DNA of 41,796 nucleotides. It comes from an uncultured Bacilli bacterium (GTDB lineage: Bacteria; Bacillota_I; Bacilli_A; RF39; UBA660). Below the pieces are notes generated by a model, which worked only from the letters and a program-made list of their open reading frames with translations, did no database searches and was not told the origin of the DNA. The position numbers and the translations under genes were made by a program. The stretch spans positions 1 to 41,796 of the forward strand of contig CALVRH010000011.1 in the NCBI GenBank assembly GCA_944358535.1, in the 5' to 3' direction. Of this stretch, positions 1-7,607 are shown one piece after another. Numbering within the stretch: position 1 is the stretch's first letter; the number at the start of each line of letters is the position of its first letter.

Positions 1-76
1 ATGAGTGGTTTTTATTCACTCAATTTATAAGGTTTTAACTTTGACATAATTATAAACTTTTATGTTGACATTTACA

Positions 77-104
77 TGTTTTATTAGACATGTCTAATAA
101 AACA
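77..104. repeat. 28-bp perfect palindrome
   Basis: Two 14-base arms, TGTTTTATTAGACA and its exact reverse complement, abut with no loop. The right arm overlaps the last four bases of the template-like repeat at 101-138, so similarity to the variable region stops exactly where the palindrome begins. It could be the hairpin end of an inserted element whose body lies left of the window, a regulator site, or a cruciform. Nothing else in the window matches it. Confidence 0.75.
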
Positions 105-138
105 CGTTGTTAGAGTTGTCAGAATTAGGCGACAAGGT
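101..138 (-). repeat. Truncated template-like repeat of the variable region
   Basis: This matches 421-455 at the end of the upstream gene. On the plus strand the shared blocks are AACACGT, AGAGTT and AGGCGACAAGGT, in the same order. Read on the minus strand, the copy has AAC TCT AAC AAC GTG where the gene has AAC TCT CGC TAC GTG. All three substitutions in that block fall on adenines of this copy, the signature of DGR template versus variable region. Next to it is a one-codon indel, which ordinary DGR homing does not make. The copy therefore looks like a 5' template remnant or a related variable region, not this gene's direct template. Confidence 0.55.
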
Positions 139-170
139 AACAGACCCAAACATATTAGTATTGCCCCATA

Positions 171-200
171 TATTGCCGAAAAATTTATTTTTCGGCAATA
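171..200. repeat. 13-bp stem hairpin
   Basis: TATTGCCGAAAAA and its exact reverse complement flank the loop TTTA. It lies downstream of the DGR-like target gene on the minus strand. No T-run follows it on that strand, so it is not an ordinary intrinsic terminator. Confidence 0.8.
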
Positions 201-219
201 GCGAGGCATTCGCCCCGCT
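200..219. repeat. GC-rich 8-bp stem, 4-base loop hairpin
   Basis: On the minus strand AGCGGGGC, loop GAAT, GCCTCGCT form an 8-bp stem with one G-T wobble. It abuts the 171-200 hairpin and sits two bases from the palindrome at 222-241. An 8-bp GC-rich stem with a 4-base loop resembles the target-recognition hairpin known downstream of the variable region in the phage BPP-1 DGR. Here it is about 120 bases from the variable region, much farther than in that model. Confidence 0.6.
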
Positions 220-221
220 AC

Positions 222-241
222 CAAACTCCTATAGGAGTTTG
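222..241. repeat. 20-bp perfect palindrome
   Basis: CAAACTCCTATAGGAGTTTG is its own reverse complement. It lies about 30 bases past the stop codon of the 270-1190 gene and has no T-run. It is the first of three consecutive fold-back structures between the gene and the template-like repeat. Confidence 0.8.
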
Positions 242-269
242 CGAAATTGTTCTACCTACTGTTTTATAC

Positions 270-1190
270 TTAACCTAAAGTATAAGGATTTGACTGACTA
301 CCATCTCCTCCCGTGATTTGGACTTCAGAAGAAAGAGTTATGGCAGGCTTGACCACACGGCCCGTAAGGTTCGTGGCGCCGTTCCCAAAGCCGCCCGCAT
401 GGACATTGGTGAGCACGAAGAACACGTAGCGAGAGTTATAAAAAGGCGACAAGGTCCACCAAGCAACATTTGAATCATACATCCACGTTGTATTTCTACA
501 TGTATAATTACTATCATATAATTGGTATGTTTTACAATTTACATTTGAATTCGTTCTTAGATATTCACTTAATGTTGGTAAAGCTATTTTTCCCTTCCAT
601 TTTTTACTATTTTCAGCGGTTACTTGTGAACTTATATTATTGTTATTAGATGTTACTGCACCTATACTATAATCAGATGCAACTATTTGACCTTGTGCTT
701 CACTACTTAAACTATTTAAATATGTTCCATTTAAATATGTATTTAAACTGGCTGGTCTTGCCCAATTATTGCTATTTGATGAATCCCATGCTAAAGAATT
801 GCTAGTATTTATATTTGTTGTTTTCATTATCTTTATAGTTCCATCACAACCTACAGAAATAATTCTCCAGCCTGCTTTCTCTCCATTAAAGGTTACATAA
901 TTATTTGGGTTTGCTCCTGTAAAGAAATATCTACATTCATATGGATCTTTTTCTAGTGGCTGATCTTCTATTATTTGATCGCCAGCTTTTGGTGGGAAAC
1001 ATACTCCATACAGTTCATCTATGGCTCCTTGAACATTTGTACTTTCAAGTCCACTCGCAGTATTATCGTATGTAACATCTTTACTTGGAAAATAAGTAGC
1101 CGCAATTACACTTATACTAATTGCTGTTATTACGCCTAATACAAAACCAGGTAAATATTCAAAAACTACTTTTTTTATTCTCTCTTTCAT
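270..1190 (-). CDS. Membrane-anchored surface protein with DGR-like variable C-terminus
   Basis: About 306 residues. The ATG at 1190 is chosen because GGAGGAG lies 6-7 bases upstream; the in-frame ATG at 1205 would contain that SD. A hydrophobic segment at about residues 10-32 follows a basic start, so the protein is anchored with its bulk outside. Next comes a stalk-like stretch ending GAIDELYG, a motif common in phage tail fibres. A large Asn/Ser-rich domain follows, with WWTLSP, then a variable-looking segment, then GRVVKPAITL. This C-terminal layout is that of formylglycine-enzyme/C-type-lectin-like DGR target domains (family knowledge). The coding DNA of the variable segment is far more GC-rich than the rest. 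A -10-like TATAAT lies at 1216-1221. A ligand-binding surface or phage-derived adhesin is inferred; the ligand is unknown. Confidence 0.75.
   Translation of the reverse strand: MKERIKKVVFEYLPGFVLGVITAISISVIAATYFPSKDVTYDNTASGLESTNVQGAIDELYGVCFPPKAGDQIIEDQPLEKDPYECRYFFTGANPNNYVTFNGEKAGWRIISVGCDGTIKIMKTTNINTSNSLAWDSSNSNNWARPASLNTYLNGTYLNSLSSEAQGQIVASDYSIGAVTSNNNNISSQVTAENSKKWKGKIALPTLSEYLRTNSNVNCKTYQLYDSNYTCRNTTWMYDSNVAWWTLSPFYNSRYVFFVLTNVHAGGFGNGATNLTGRVVKPAITLSSEVQITGGDGSQSNPYTLG
342..437 (-). other. Putative DGR variable region
   Basis: This part of the 270-1190 gene, from codons for NSRYVF to GRVVKPA, is roughly 60 percent GC against about 30 percent elsewhere. It is rich in GTG, GGC, GCC and TTC codons, as expected when AAC codons of a template are randomised. 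It lies at the C-terminal end of a lectin-like domain, the usual DGR site. Its 5' part matches the repeat at 101-138. No reverse transcriptase or full template is in the window. Confidence 0.55.
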
Positions 1191-1334
1191 TTCTAACTCC
1201 TCCATACTTTTTTACATTATAATTGATTTATCTTGTCAAATATTGTCACATTTTATTAAGTTATAAGTTATAATTTTACAAAATAATTCAAATACTAATT
1301 ATCTACTTTATAATTAGTATAGCACATTTAAAAC

Positions 1335-1375
1335 TTGCGGTAAATAGTTCGTGTCATTATTTTGCAGTAAATAGT
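1335..1375 (+). promoter_or_regulatory. Direct-repeat operator of the XRE regulator
   Basis: TTGCGGTAAATAGT (1335-1348) and TTGCAGTAAATAGT (1362-1375) are 13/14 identical and start 27 bases apart, immediately upstream of the small XRE gene. Their position suggests autoregulatory binding sites. The gene's SD, AAGGAG, follows at 1389-1394. Confidence 0.5.
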
Positions 1376-1403
1376 ATCATACTTTACGAAGGAGATCATT
1401 AAT

Positions 1404-1706
1404 ATGATGCTAACATTTACAAATTTAAAAGACTTACTAACTTTCAACATTAAATATTACCGTTATAAAAATAACTTATCACAAGAAAAACTTGCTGAAC
1501 TTTGTCACCTATCATCTAGATACCTAACCGATATTGAAAGAGGAATGCATTGTCCAACTATTCCCAAACTAGAAATAATAGCCAAAGCTCTAAATGTTGA
1601 AGCCTATGTACTATTTCAAAACCCAAAAAGAGATAAAAACATAATTAAAAAAATGCAAAACACAAGACAATATAACCAAAAAATAAAGGAACTAATAGCA
1701 AATTAA
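1404..1706 (+). CDS. XRE-family HTH transcriptional regulator
   Basis: 100 residues. A single Cro/C1-type helix-turn-helix fills residues 10-70: YRYKNNLSQEKLAELCHLSS, then RYLTDIERGMHCPTIPKLE. It ends in a short basic tail. The ATG at 1404 has AAGGAG nine bases upstream; a second ATG follows directly. The gene is monocistronic, divergent from the DGR-like target gene, and ends in its own terminator. The paired repeats upstream suggest autoregulation, and control of the divergent surface gene is possible. No ligand or oligomerisation domain is visible. Confidence 0.85.
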   Translation: MMLTFTNLKDLLTFNIKYYRYKNNLSQEKLAELCHLSSRYLTDIERGMHCPTIPKLEIIAKALNVEAYVLFQNPKRDKNIIKKMQNTRQYNQKIKELIAN

Positions 1707-1721
1707 TCAGTTCCTTTATTT
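1681..1721 (+). terminator. Terminator of the XRE gene
   Basis: A 13-bp stem, AAATAAAGGAACT (1681-1693) with its exact complement at 1709-1721, followed by T-rich sequence. The stem overlaps the last codons and stop of the gene. Confidence 0.8.
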
Positions 1722-1892
1722 TCATTAATCACTTATTTTAAAAGTAATATTTTTTTGTATAATTACCCGTTTTAAAAACATAGTAATCACCTCATCAATA
1801 TTTAAATTTAATTTTTCTAAGATAGCATTACTTTTCATATACTTCTGTATCAACATCTAAATTTATTTAACTCATAATCACAAAAGCTTTTC

Positions 1893-3123
1893 CTAATTTT
1901 TTAAACAAGGTATTGGTACAACATATACTCCATCTTCTCTTTTATATGCATATTTAGTAGCAGTAAGTACCATCAAAAATGAAGGCTTATTCATCTTATC
2001 AGTATCTACAATACTAGAAAACTTTAATAAATTCTTAGCCGCTTCTTTGATAGAATCTTTATTACCAAGTTTAATTTCTATAGCTCCCCATCTACCATCT
2101 TTTAAATGAATAACTGCATCACACTCTAAACCATTTTTATCACGGTAAAAGAAAACATCACCATCTAAACTTTGATCATAAACTTTTAAATCTCTAAAAC
2201 ACATCGTTTCAAAACTAAAGCCAAAAGTTCTAAAATCCTTAAGTAAATCTTTATCAGTAGCTCTAAGTGCAGTTATAGCTATAGAAGGATTGGTAAAACA
2301 CCTTGTCACGCTAGTCCTTATATCAGTTTTACTCCTAAGCTTAAGACACCACGCCTCTACATCATCAATTACATATAATTTTGATAAAGCCATTAAATAA
2401 TCCACAATCGTTTTCTCAGAAATAGTCTAACCATTATAAAAGGTATCATCTTTAATAGTTACCAAACTAGACGTTGTACATATATTTCCAGCCAAACTTC
2501 TAATAACCATGCGAAGTCCATTAGGATTTCTAACAATCCCATCCACCGTCTTAACATCATTCATAATCAAAGACTCCAAATAATCTCTAGGTACTATTAA
2601 AGAATCTTCTTTCTTCAAATCAATCGCACTAGGCCATCCTCCGCATACTCCAAACACAATATCTTCAAATTTCTTATCAGAAATGCACCTAAATCAGTAA
2701 CATTATTAAAAAGACTTTTTAAAGAAACACTACCATTAGATTCAAATAAACTCATAAGTAATCTAATAATTCTTCCAGTCCAAGTATGCATAGGTTCATC
2801 ATCTCTAGGTGTTACAAAACCTATTAAAAATATATAACCCTTTATTATCAATATCATATTTAATAACAGCCCAAATCATTGATGCATGCCATTCATCTAT
2901 AAGTCTTGGGTTTTACCCTCTAACAAAAAAAAACAGGCCTTGTATTTTCAATTTCCAAATTATTTTCTCTAGTTCTTGGGTTTTGAAATTCCAAAACACT
3001 TTTAGCACACTGCTTAGCAATTGTCGATTTTCCGTACCATTTAGGACCAATAGTTAAAACAGCCCCCTATATTTTAATTTTTTCCAGGACATCATCAAAT
3101 AATCTCAGCATATATTTTTTCAT
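1893..3123 (-). pseudogene. Decayed AAA (AAA_14) + DUF4143 ATPase
   Basis: Pieces in different frames align in order with the intact ATPase at 8405-9688. They are a start at 3123, a Walker A region GPKWYGKSTIAKQ encoded near 3045, TGRIIRLLMSLFESNGSVS near 2750, GGWPSAIDL near 2640, and the C-terminal nuclease-like part (2405-1893) with DGRWGAIEIKLGN. At least one in-frame TAG and several frameshifts separate them. TATACACTTT at 3139-3148 upstream matches the operator repeat of the intact gene, so the promoter layout was the same. The family is widespread in gut bacteria with poorly known function; this copy is inactive. Confidence 0.85.
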
Positions 3124-3210
3124 ATTTATACCTCTTCCTATACACTTTATATCACATTTTTTTGAAAAAAAAATACATTCGCATTTGAATATATTTCACT
3201 TAACTTCAGC

Positions 3211-3240
3211 AAAAAAGCGTTAAAATCCATAACGTTTTTT
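3211..3240 (-). terminator. Terminator after the toxin gene
   Basis: On the minus strand CGTTA and TAACG (3234-3230 and 3222-3218) form a short stem flanked by A6 and T6 that extend it. It lies 3 bases past the stop codon of the YafQ-like gene. Confidence 0.65.
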
Positions 3241-3242
3241 TG

Positions 3243-3536
3243 CTATCTAAATAAATCACTATGACTACCAGTATTTACTAACACCAGTATTAATTCATCT
3301 TCATAATACTGATACACTAATAACCAATCAGGCTCTATATGACATTCACCACAATTTTTATAATATTTATCATCTTTCAACATATGATTTTTATATTTTT
3401 CATTTAATTCTTCTTTTAAAGCTAATTTATCAACAACATCTAACAATTTTTCTATATTTTTTCCTTGTTTTAACATTTTCTTTAAATTCTTTTTAAATTT
3501 TTTTGAATAAAAAACTTTGTATTTATATTTAATCAT
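3243..3536 (-). CDS. yafQ: YafQ-family mRNA interferase toxin
   Basis: 97 residues, the normal size for RelE/ParE-superfamily YafQ, a ribosome-dependent mRNA endonuclease. The catalytic set is visible by alignment to E. coli YafQ: His51, His66, Asp70-Trp71 in HIEPDWLLVY, and His92 and Phe96 in NTGSHSDLF. All key residues are present, so an active toxin is likely. It overlaps the upstream DinJ-like antitoxin gene by 8 bases, giving translational coupling, and a terminator follows. Regulation would be by the toxin-antitoxin complex at the dyad over the promoter. Confidence 0.92.
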   Translation of the reverse strand: MIKYKYKVFYSKKFKKNLKKMLKQGKNIEKLLDVVDKLALKEELNEKYKNHMLKDDKYYKNCGECHIEPDWLLVYQYYEDELILVLVNTGSHSDLFR

Positions 3537-3816
3537 CAGCCAATAAAGAATCCTTTAAAGATTGCCTATTGTCATAACAAGGATATATATTAGAATTTTC
3601 TATAATTTTTTTTGCTTCGTCAAGTGCCTTCAAAGTATCCTTACTAGGCTTAGGATTAACTATCTCAAAAGGTATACCATCTTTTTTAATAACTTGTACT
3701 AAAAACATATTAACAGCTGTACTCATATTAAGTCCTAAATCCTTTAAAATAGCTGTTGCCTCTTCTTTTACCTTAGCATCAACATTGACATTAATCGCAC
3801 TCGTTAAACTAGCCAT
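3529..3816 (-). CDS. dinJ: RelB/DinJ-family antitoxin
   Basis: About 95 residues, starting MASLTSAINVNVDAKVKEEA. The ATG at 3816 is preferred over the GTG at 3825 because AGGAAG sits 8 bases before it. The N-terminal ribbon-helix-helix (about residues 5-50, with LKDLGLNMSTAVNMFLVQVI) binds DNA. The C-terminal tail with KIIENSNIYPCYDNRQSL should wrap the toxin. It is the first gene of the dinJ-yafQ operon, behind a near-consensus promoter with an overlapping dyad. Confidence 0.92.
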   Translation of the reverse strand: MASLTSAINVNVDAKVKEEATAILKDLGLNMSTAVNMFLVQVIKKDGIPFEIVNPKPSKDTLKALDEAKKIIENSNIYPCYDNRQSLKDSLLADD

Positions 3817-3838
3817 ATTAATCACTTCCTTTCATAAA

Positions 3839-3868
3839 TAATATAGCATATTATCATAATATTGTCAA
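3839..3868 (-). promoter_or_regulatory. dinJ-yafQ promoter and operator
   Basis: Minus strand: -35 TTGACA (3868-3863), 17-base spacer, -10 TATATT (3845-3840). TAATAT/ATATTA arms around AGC (3839-3853) make a dyad covering the -10, as expected for a ribbon-helix-helix antitoxin operator. Confidence 0.75.
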
Positions 3869-3985
3869 CAAATTAACTACATATTATCTACACGATAACT
3901 ATAAATATTATATGTAACAAATTAAACTTATATACTAAAATTATCTATAAAATTGAACAAAATAAATTTTACTTCCAAATTTATC

Positions 3986-4008
3986 AAAAAAAGAAACCCT
4001 ATTTCTTT
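3986..4008 (-). terminator. Possible tig terminator
   Basis: AAAGAAA and TTTCTTT (minus strand) flank a short loop and run into a T-tract, overlapping the stop codon of tig. The stem is all A-T pairs, so it is weak. Confidence 0.45.
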
Positions 4009-5252
4009 AGGATTTCCATAGCCTTACGCATTTTCATATCATATTTAACAATATCAAGGCCACCAAATGCACTTAAGAATTCATCTTCCTTCATTTGATA
4101 TTTTTCAGCTAAATTCTTAGCTTCTTCTTTAGCCTCTTTATCATCAATTTCAATTTTTTCTTCTCTAACAATCTCTTCAAGCATTAATCTATAAGTAATT
4201 CTCTTAATAGCTTCTGGTCTCATTTGATCTTTTAAAGCTTGTTCATCAGAATTTGTAAACTGATAAAACTGCTCAATAGTAATTCCTTGCATTTTCAAAT
4301 GATCGGCATATTGCTGAACCATTCTATCTAACTCTTCACTAATCATTGCCTCAGGAATATCTACTTTGACATCTTTAGCTGCGGCCTCAAGTAAATCATC
4401 CATATATTTATTCTCAGCTTCCATTTCCTTACGAGCTATAATATTTTCAGAAATTTGTGCTTCTAATTCCTCTTTAGTAGTAATACCTTCCATTCCTAAA
4501 TCATCGAAGAAATCTTTATCAAGTTCTGGAATTTTAACCTCTTTTACTTCATGAACAGTAACCTTAAAAGTAGCTTCTTTACCTTTTAAATCCTCTGCAT
4601 GATAATCTTCTGGAAAAGTAACCTTAACATCCTTCTTATCTCCAGATTTAAGCCCGATTAACCCTTCTTCAAATCCAGGAATAAATGTTCCACTACCAAT
4701 CTTCAAAGAATAATTCTCTGACTTACCGCCTTCAAAAGCTTTACCATCGATAAACCCTTCAAAATCAATTACAGCAATATCACCATCAGCAATAGCTCCA
4801 TCTTTTAATACATCTTCTGCATATCTTTCACGCATATGTTTAATAGCATCTTCAATTTCGTCTTCAGAAGCCTTTACTTCATCTTTCTTAACACCTAAAC
4901 CTTTATATTTACCAAGTTTAACCTCAGGTCTCATAGTCAAAGTAAACTTAAAAGTAACTTTTTTATCATCGATATTAGTTAAAGCTATATCTGGACGAGC
5001 CACCAATTCCTTAACATCATCTGCATAATCCTTTAATAATTTCTGATAAGCAATATCTGCCGCATAATCAGCTGCATCCATATATAAAGACTCTTTTCCA
5101 TAATGCTTAATAAATACATCTTTTGGAGCTTTTCCAGGTCTAAAACCATCAATTTTAGCTTTCTTATTAGCCTTTTTAAAAGCTTTATCTAATGCCTCTT
5201 CCCATTCTTTTCCTTCAATAATAATTTCAATTTCTTTTTCACTTTTTGCCAT
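3999..5252 (-). CDS. tig: Trigger factor, ribosome-associated chaperone/PPIase
   Basis: 417 residues, close to the usual length. The ribosome-docking signature GFRPGKAP is at residues 36-43 of the N-terminal domain. An FKBP-type prolyl isomerase domain follows at about 150-245 (DGDIAVIDFEGFIDGKAFEGG, IPGFEEGLIGLKSGDKKDV). The helical C-terminal chaperone domain runs from about 255. It acts on nascent chains at the ribosome exit tunnel in the cytosol. It lies 11 bases behind mraY and is probably co-transcribed with it. Its usual partners clpX and lon are not beside it here. Confidence 0.97.
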   Translation of the reverse strand: MAKSEKEIEIIIEGKEWEEALDKAFKKANKKAKIDGFRPGKAPKDVFIKHYGKESLYMDAADYAADIAYQKLLKDYADDVKELVARPDIALTNIDDKKVTFKFTLTMRPEVKLGKYKGLGVKKDEVKASEDEIEDAIKHMRERYAEDVLKDGAIADGDIAVIDFEGFIDGKAFEGGKSENYSLKIGSGTFIPGFEEGLIGLKSGDKKDVKVTFPEDYHAEDLKGKEATFKVTVHEVKEVKIPELDKDFFDDLGMEGITTKEELEAQISENIIARKEMEAENKYMDDLLEAAAKDVKVDIPEAMISEELDRMVQQYADHLKMQGITIEQFYQFTNSDEQALKDQMRPEAIKRITYRLMLEEIVREEKIEIDDKEAKEEAKNLAEKYQMKEDEFLSAFGGLDIVKYDMKMRKAMEILKK

Positions 5253-5263
5253 TTATTTTCCTC

Positions 5264-6256
5264 CTATATCCACACACCAAATCCAATAGCTACCATACTA
5301 AGTAAAAGTCCAGCTGACCAAAATAATCTAACTACATCAGTCTCTGACCAACCTAACTTCTCAAAATGATGATGAAGTGGTGCCATCAAAAATACTTTAG
5401 TATGAAATTTACTTATTGCAATCCACTGAATAATAACACTAAGGGTTTCAATTACAAACACCCCAGCCACTATAATAAGTGTTACTTCATGGTTTGTAAT
5501 GATTGCTACACTCGCAAGTGCAGCACCTAAAGATAAAGATCCAGTATCACCCATAAATACTTTTGCTGGATAACAATTGTAAACCAAAAATCCAACTAAT
5601 GATCCAACTAAAACAAAACAAAATATTGCAATTGCCTCATTACCAGAAGCCCAATTAGCCCCCCAAGTAATAATACCAAAAGCAAAAAACGCAATCGCTG
5701 AAAGTCCTCCGGCAAGGCCATCCAAACCATCTGTAATATTCACAGCATTACTACTACCTACTAGTACAAATAGTAAAAACATTCCATAAAGCCATCCTAA
5801 ATCAAGCTTTATACCTAAAGTATGAATATCTACAATTGGATCATTACCACTACTTAAAAACATATAGAAAAATACTAACGCCACAATTATTTGCAAAACG
5901 AGTTTCCAAAATATACTAAGACCTTCATTAGTATGTTTTTTAATAATCAAATAATCGTCTATATAACCAAATATTGCATAAGCAGTAAATACAAATAATA
6001 CAATAAATAAATTAGTAGAAAATTCTACCTTACCAGTAAGTACCAGAGCTATCATTATCAAAACCGTCGGAATGATAAAAATTATACCTCCAGTAGTAGG
6101 CGTACCATTTTTCTTCTTATGTCTTTCTCCTAAAGTGTTACTAACTTGCTGTCTAATATGTTTTCTCTTCAGCCATTTAATAGCAAAGTAGCCAAAAATA
6201 ACTGAGACTGAGAACCCTAACATAATTGACAGTACAGCTTTGGCTAATACTAACAT
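5264..6256 (-). CDS. mraY: Phospho-N-acetylmuramoyl-pentapeptide transferase
   Basis: 330 residues with about ten membrane helices. It transfers phospho-MurNAc-pentapeptide from UDP to undecaprenyl phosphate, making lipid I. Family motifs are all present: TPTTGG (52-57), the metal-binding Asp pair in GYIDDY (100-101), NAVNITDGLDGL (169-180), GDTGS (235-239) and the HHH loop (about 294-296). It sits away from a mur/fts division cluster and is paired with tig, an unusual setting. GGAGATGAGG precedes the ATG. Confidence 0.97.
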   Translation of the reverse strand: MLVLAKAVLSIMLGFSVSVIFGYFAIKWLKRKHIRQQVSNTLGERHKKKNGTPTTGGIIFIIPTVLIMIALVLTGKVEFSTNLFIVLFVFTAYAIFGYIDDYLIIKKHTNEGLSIFWKLVLQIIVALVFFYMFLSSGNDPIVDIHTLGIKLDLGWLYGMFLLFVLVGSSNAVNITDGLDGLAGGLSAIAFFAFGIITWGANWASGNEAIAIFCFVLVGSLVGFLVYNCYPAKVFMGDTGSLSLGAALASVAIITNHEVTLIIVAGVFVIETLSVIIQWIAISKFHTKVFLMAPLHHHFEKLGWSETDVVRLFWSAGLLLSMVAIGFGVWI

Positions 6257-6278
6257 ATCCTCATCTCCAAGTAGTACA

Positions 6279-6284
6279 ATTATA
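6279..6284 (-). promoter_or_regulatory. mraY-tig promoter -10
   Basis: TATAAT preceded by TGG, an extended -10, about 22 bases upstream of the mraY start on the minus strand. No good -35 is visible. Confidence 0.55.
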
Positions 6285-6314
6285 CCATTTTTTCATGCAT
6301 TTTGTACATAGAAT

Positions 6315-6806
6315 TTAAAACATTTCAATAACTTCATCTAGTCTATCAATAACTGGAAAACCTTTTCCATCCATATCCAAATCAAATCTAATAGCATATC
6401 CTCCATCCATAGCCCATTCTCTTAAATTTTCTGGATAATCATCAATTAAAATTGCCTCTTTAACCTTAACCATTTTATTCTTAGACACCTTTTTAGGTAC
6501 TGGAATAATTATTACATCTTCTAAATTTTTCCTAATTAAATCAATTTTAACCATAGCCTCTTTCATCGAAACAACATGCGTTAAAATAAATACCTTAAAC
6601 TTACCACTATCTATAATTTTTCTAATACAGTTAAAAGCATCATTAATCTCAAAACTTTTTTCTAAAACTTCACACCAATCCAAATTCTTAAAAAACTGAT
6701 AATAACTCTCATAGTCTTTAGAAATTTTTTCATCTTCAGCCATTTTATAAGATACCTCAATAGAATTATAAATAACTCCATCAAAATCTATATATAAATC
6801 TTTCAT
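6315..6806 (-). CDS. HAD-like 5'(3')-nucleotidase family phosphatase
   Basis: 163 residues. HAD motif I is near the N-terminus (DLYIDFDGVIYNS), a Thr in VFILTHV can serve as motif II, a conserved Lys follows in VPKK, and motif IV is in ILIDDYPENL. The compact size and motif spacing resemble small NT5C-like phosphatases, with substrate unknown. It starts 36 bases after the rplT stop, beyond that operon's terminator, and is probably its own unit. A second, longer NT5C-like gene lies at 35997. Confidence 0.7.
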   Translation of the reverse strand: MKDLYIDFDGVIYNSIEVSYKMAEDEKISKDYESYYQFFKNLDWCEVLEKSFEINDAFNCIRKIIDSGKFKVFILTHVVSMKEAMVKIDLIRKNLEDVIIIPVPKKVSKNKMVKVKEAILIDDYPENLREWAMDGGYAIRFDLDMDGKGFPVIDRLDEVIEMF

Positions 6807-6821
6807 ATAACACCCCTTATA

Positions 6822-6843
6822 GAAAAAAAGGGACTAACCCCTT
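6822..6843 (-). terminator. infC-rpmI-rplT operon terminator
   Basis: Minus strand AAGGG, loop of 6, CCCTT, then T7. The stem overlaps the rplT stop codon. Confidence 0.8.
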
Positions 6844-7384
6844 ATTTTAAAGCTGCTAATAATTCAGCTTTTTTCATACTTGAGTAACCCTCAACATTTT
6901 TTTCCTTAGCTAATTGTTTAAGTTCAGCTACAGTCATTTTACTTAAATCAGTAGCATCCTCTTTAGCTTCTTTTTTATCTTCTTTTACTTCTTTATTTTC
7001 TGATTTAACAGCTTTTGGAGTATACTCCTTACCTTCTAAAGCTGCTTTAGCTACTTTTACAAGTTCTGCAAATGCATTTGGATCAGCAATAGCAATTTCA
7101 GAAAGCATTTTTCTGTTTACTTCCACATTAGCTTTATTCAAACCATTGATAAACTTAGAATAACTAATCTCATTTGTTCTACAAGCTGCATTAATTCTTG
7201 TAATCCATAACTTTCTAAAATCTCTTTTTCTATTCCTTCTGTCTCTATAAGCATAAGCTCCTGAATGCATTACTTGTTCTTTTGCAGTTTTATATAATCT
7301 ATGTTTACTACCGAAATAACCTTTAGCTTGTTTTAAAGCTTTCTTTCGGCGTGCGCGATGAATAGTTCCACCTTTAACTCTCAT
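6842..7384 (-). CDS. rplT: Ribosomal protein L20 with C-terminal Rho_N-like extension
   Basis: 180 residues against about 118 for ordinary L20. Residues 1-118 are typical, beginning [20 protein letters not shown] and containing [21 protein letters not shown] charged Lys/Glu linker (119-145) leads to [20 protein letters not shown] and [10 protein letters not shown] (146-180), a helix-extended-loop-helix of the Rho N-terminal/SAP type. L20 is essential early in 50S assembly and represses its own operon through the leader RNA. The tail could add nucleic-acid contacts. Last gene of infC-rpmI-rplT, with a strong SD (GGAGG). Confidence 0.96.
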   Translation of the reverse strand: MRVKGGTIHRARRKKALKQAKGYFGSKHRLYKTAKEQVMHSGAYAYRDRRNRKRDFRKLWITRINAACRTNEISYSKFINGLNKANVEVNRKMLSEIAIADPNAFAELVKVAKAALEGKEYTPKAVKSENKEVKEDKKEAKEDATDLSKMTVAELKQLAKEKNVEGYSSMKKAELLAALK

Positions 7385-7395
7385 TTATATCCCTC

Positions 7396-7596
7396 CTATT
7401 TATTAATTAAATCTTTTAATCTTTTAATATCAGATGAACTCATTTCACTATCATGATGTCTTCTTCTTCTTGATTGATTACTCTTATGAGTCAACTTATG
7501 GTTTTTCATAGCTGGTTGAAATTTAATTGAACCACTTTTTCTAACCTTTAAAACTTTAGATAATCCTTTATGTGATTTCGCTTTAATTTTAGCCAC
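7396..7596 (-). CDS. rpmI: Ribosomal protein L35
   Basis: 66 residues, starting (M)AKIKAKSHKGLSKVLKVRK, with the basic SNQSRRRRHH stretch typical of L35. The GTG at 7596 is preferred: AGGAGG (7608-7603) lies seven bases upstream, while the in-frame ATG at 7602 touches the SD. The infC stop codon overlaps this SD, so translation is probably coupled. Middle gene of the operon. Confidence 0.93.
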   Translation of the reverse strand: MAKIKAKSHKGLSKVLKVRKSGSIKFQPAMKNHKLTHKSNQSRRRRHHDSEMSSSDIKRLKDLINK

Positions 7597-7607
7597 AAAC
7601 ATTCCTC

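Noticed and set aside
1-30. TGAGTG/CACTCA hairpin at the window start as a terminator
   Set aside because: Only 6 bp of stem, no T-run, and no gene end visible beside it.
107-316. Plus-strand 69-residue reading frame
   Set aside because: It runs antisense through the hairpins and the template-like repeat and into the end of the surface gene, with no SD and no protein-like composition.
3999-6256. A dcw (division/cell-wall) cluster around mraY
   Set aside because: Neighbours are tig and translation genes; no mur, fts or mraW genes are present.
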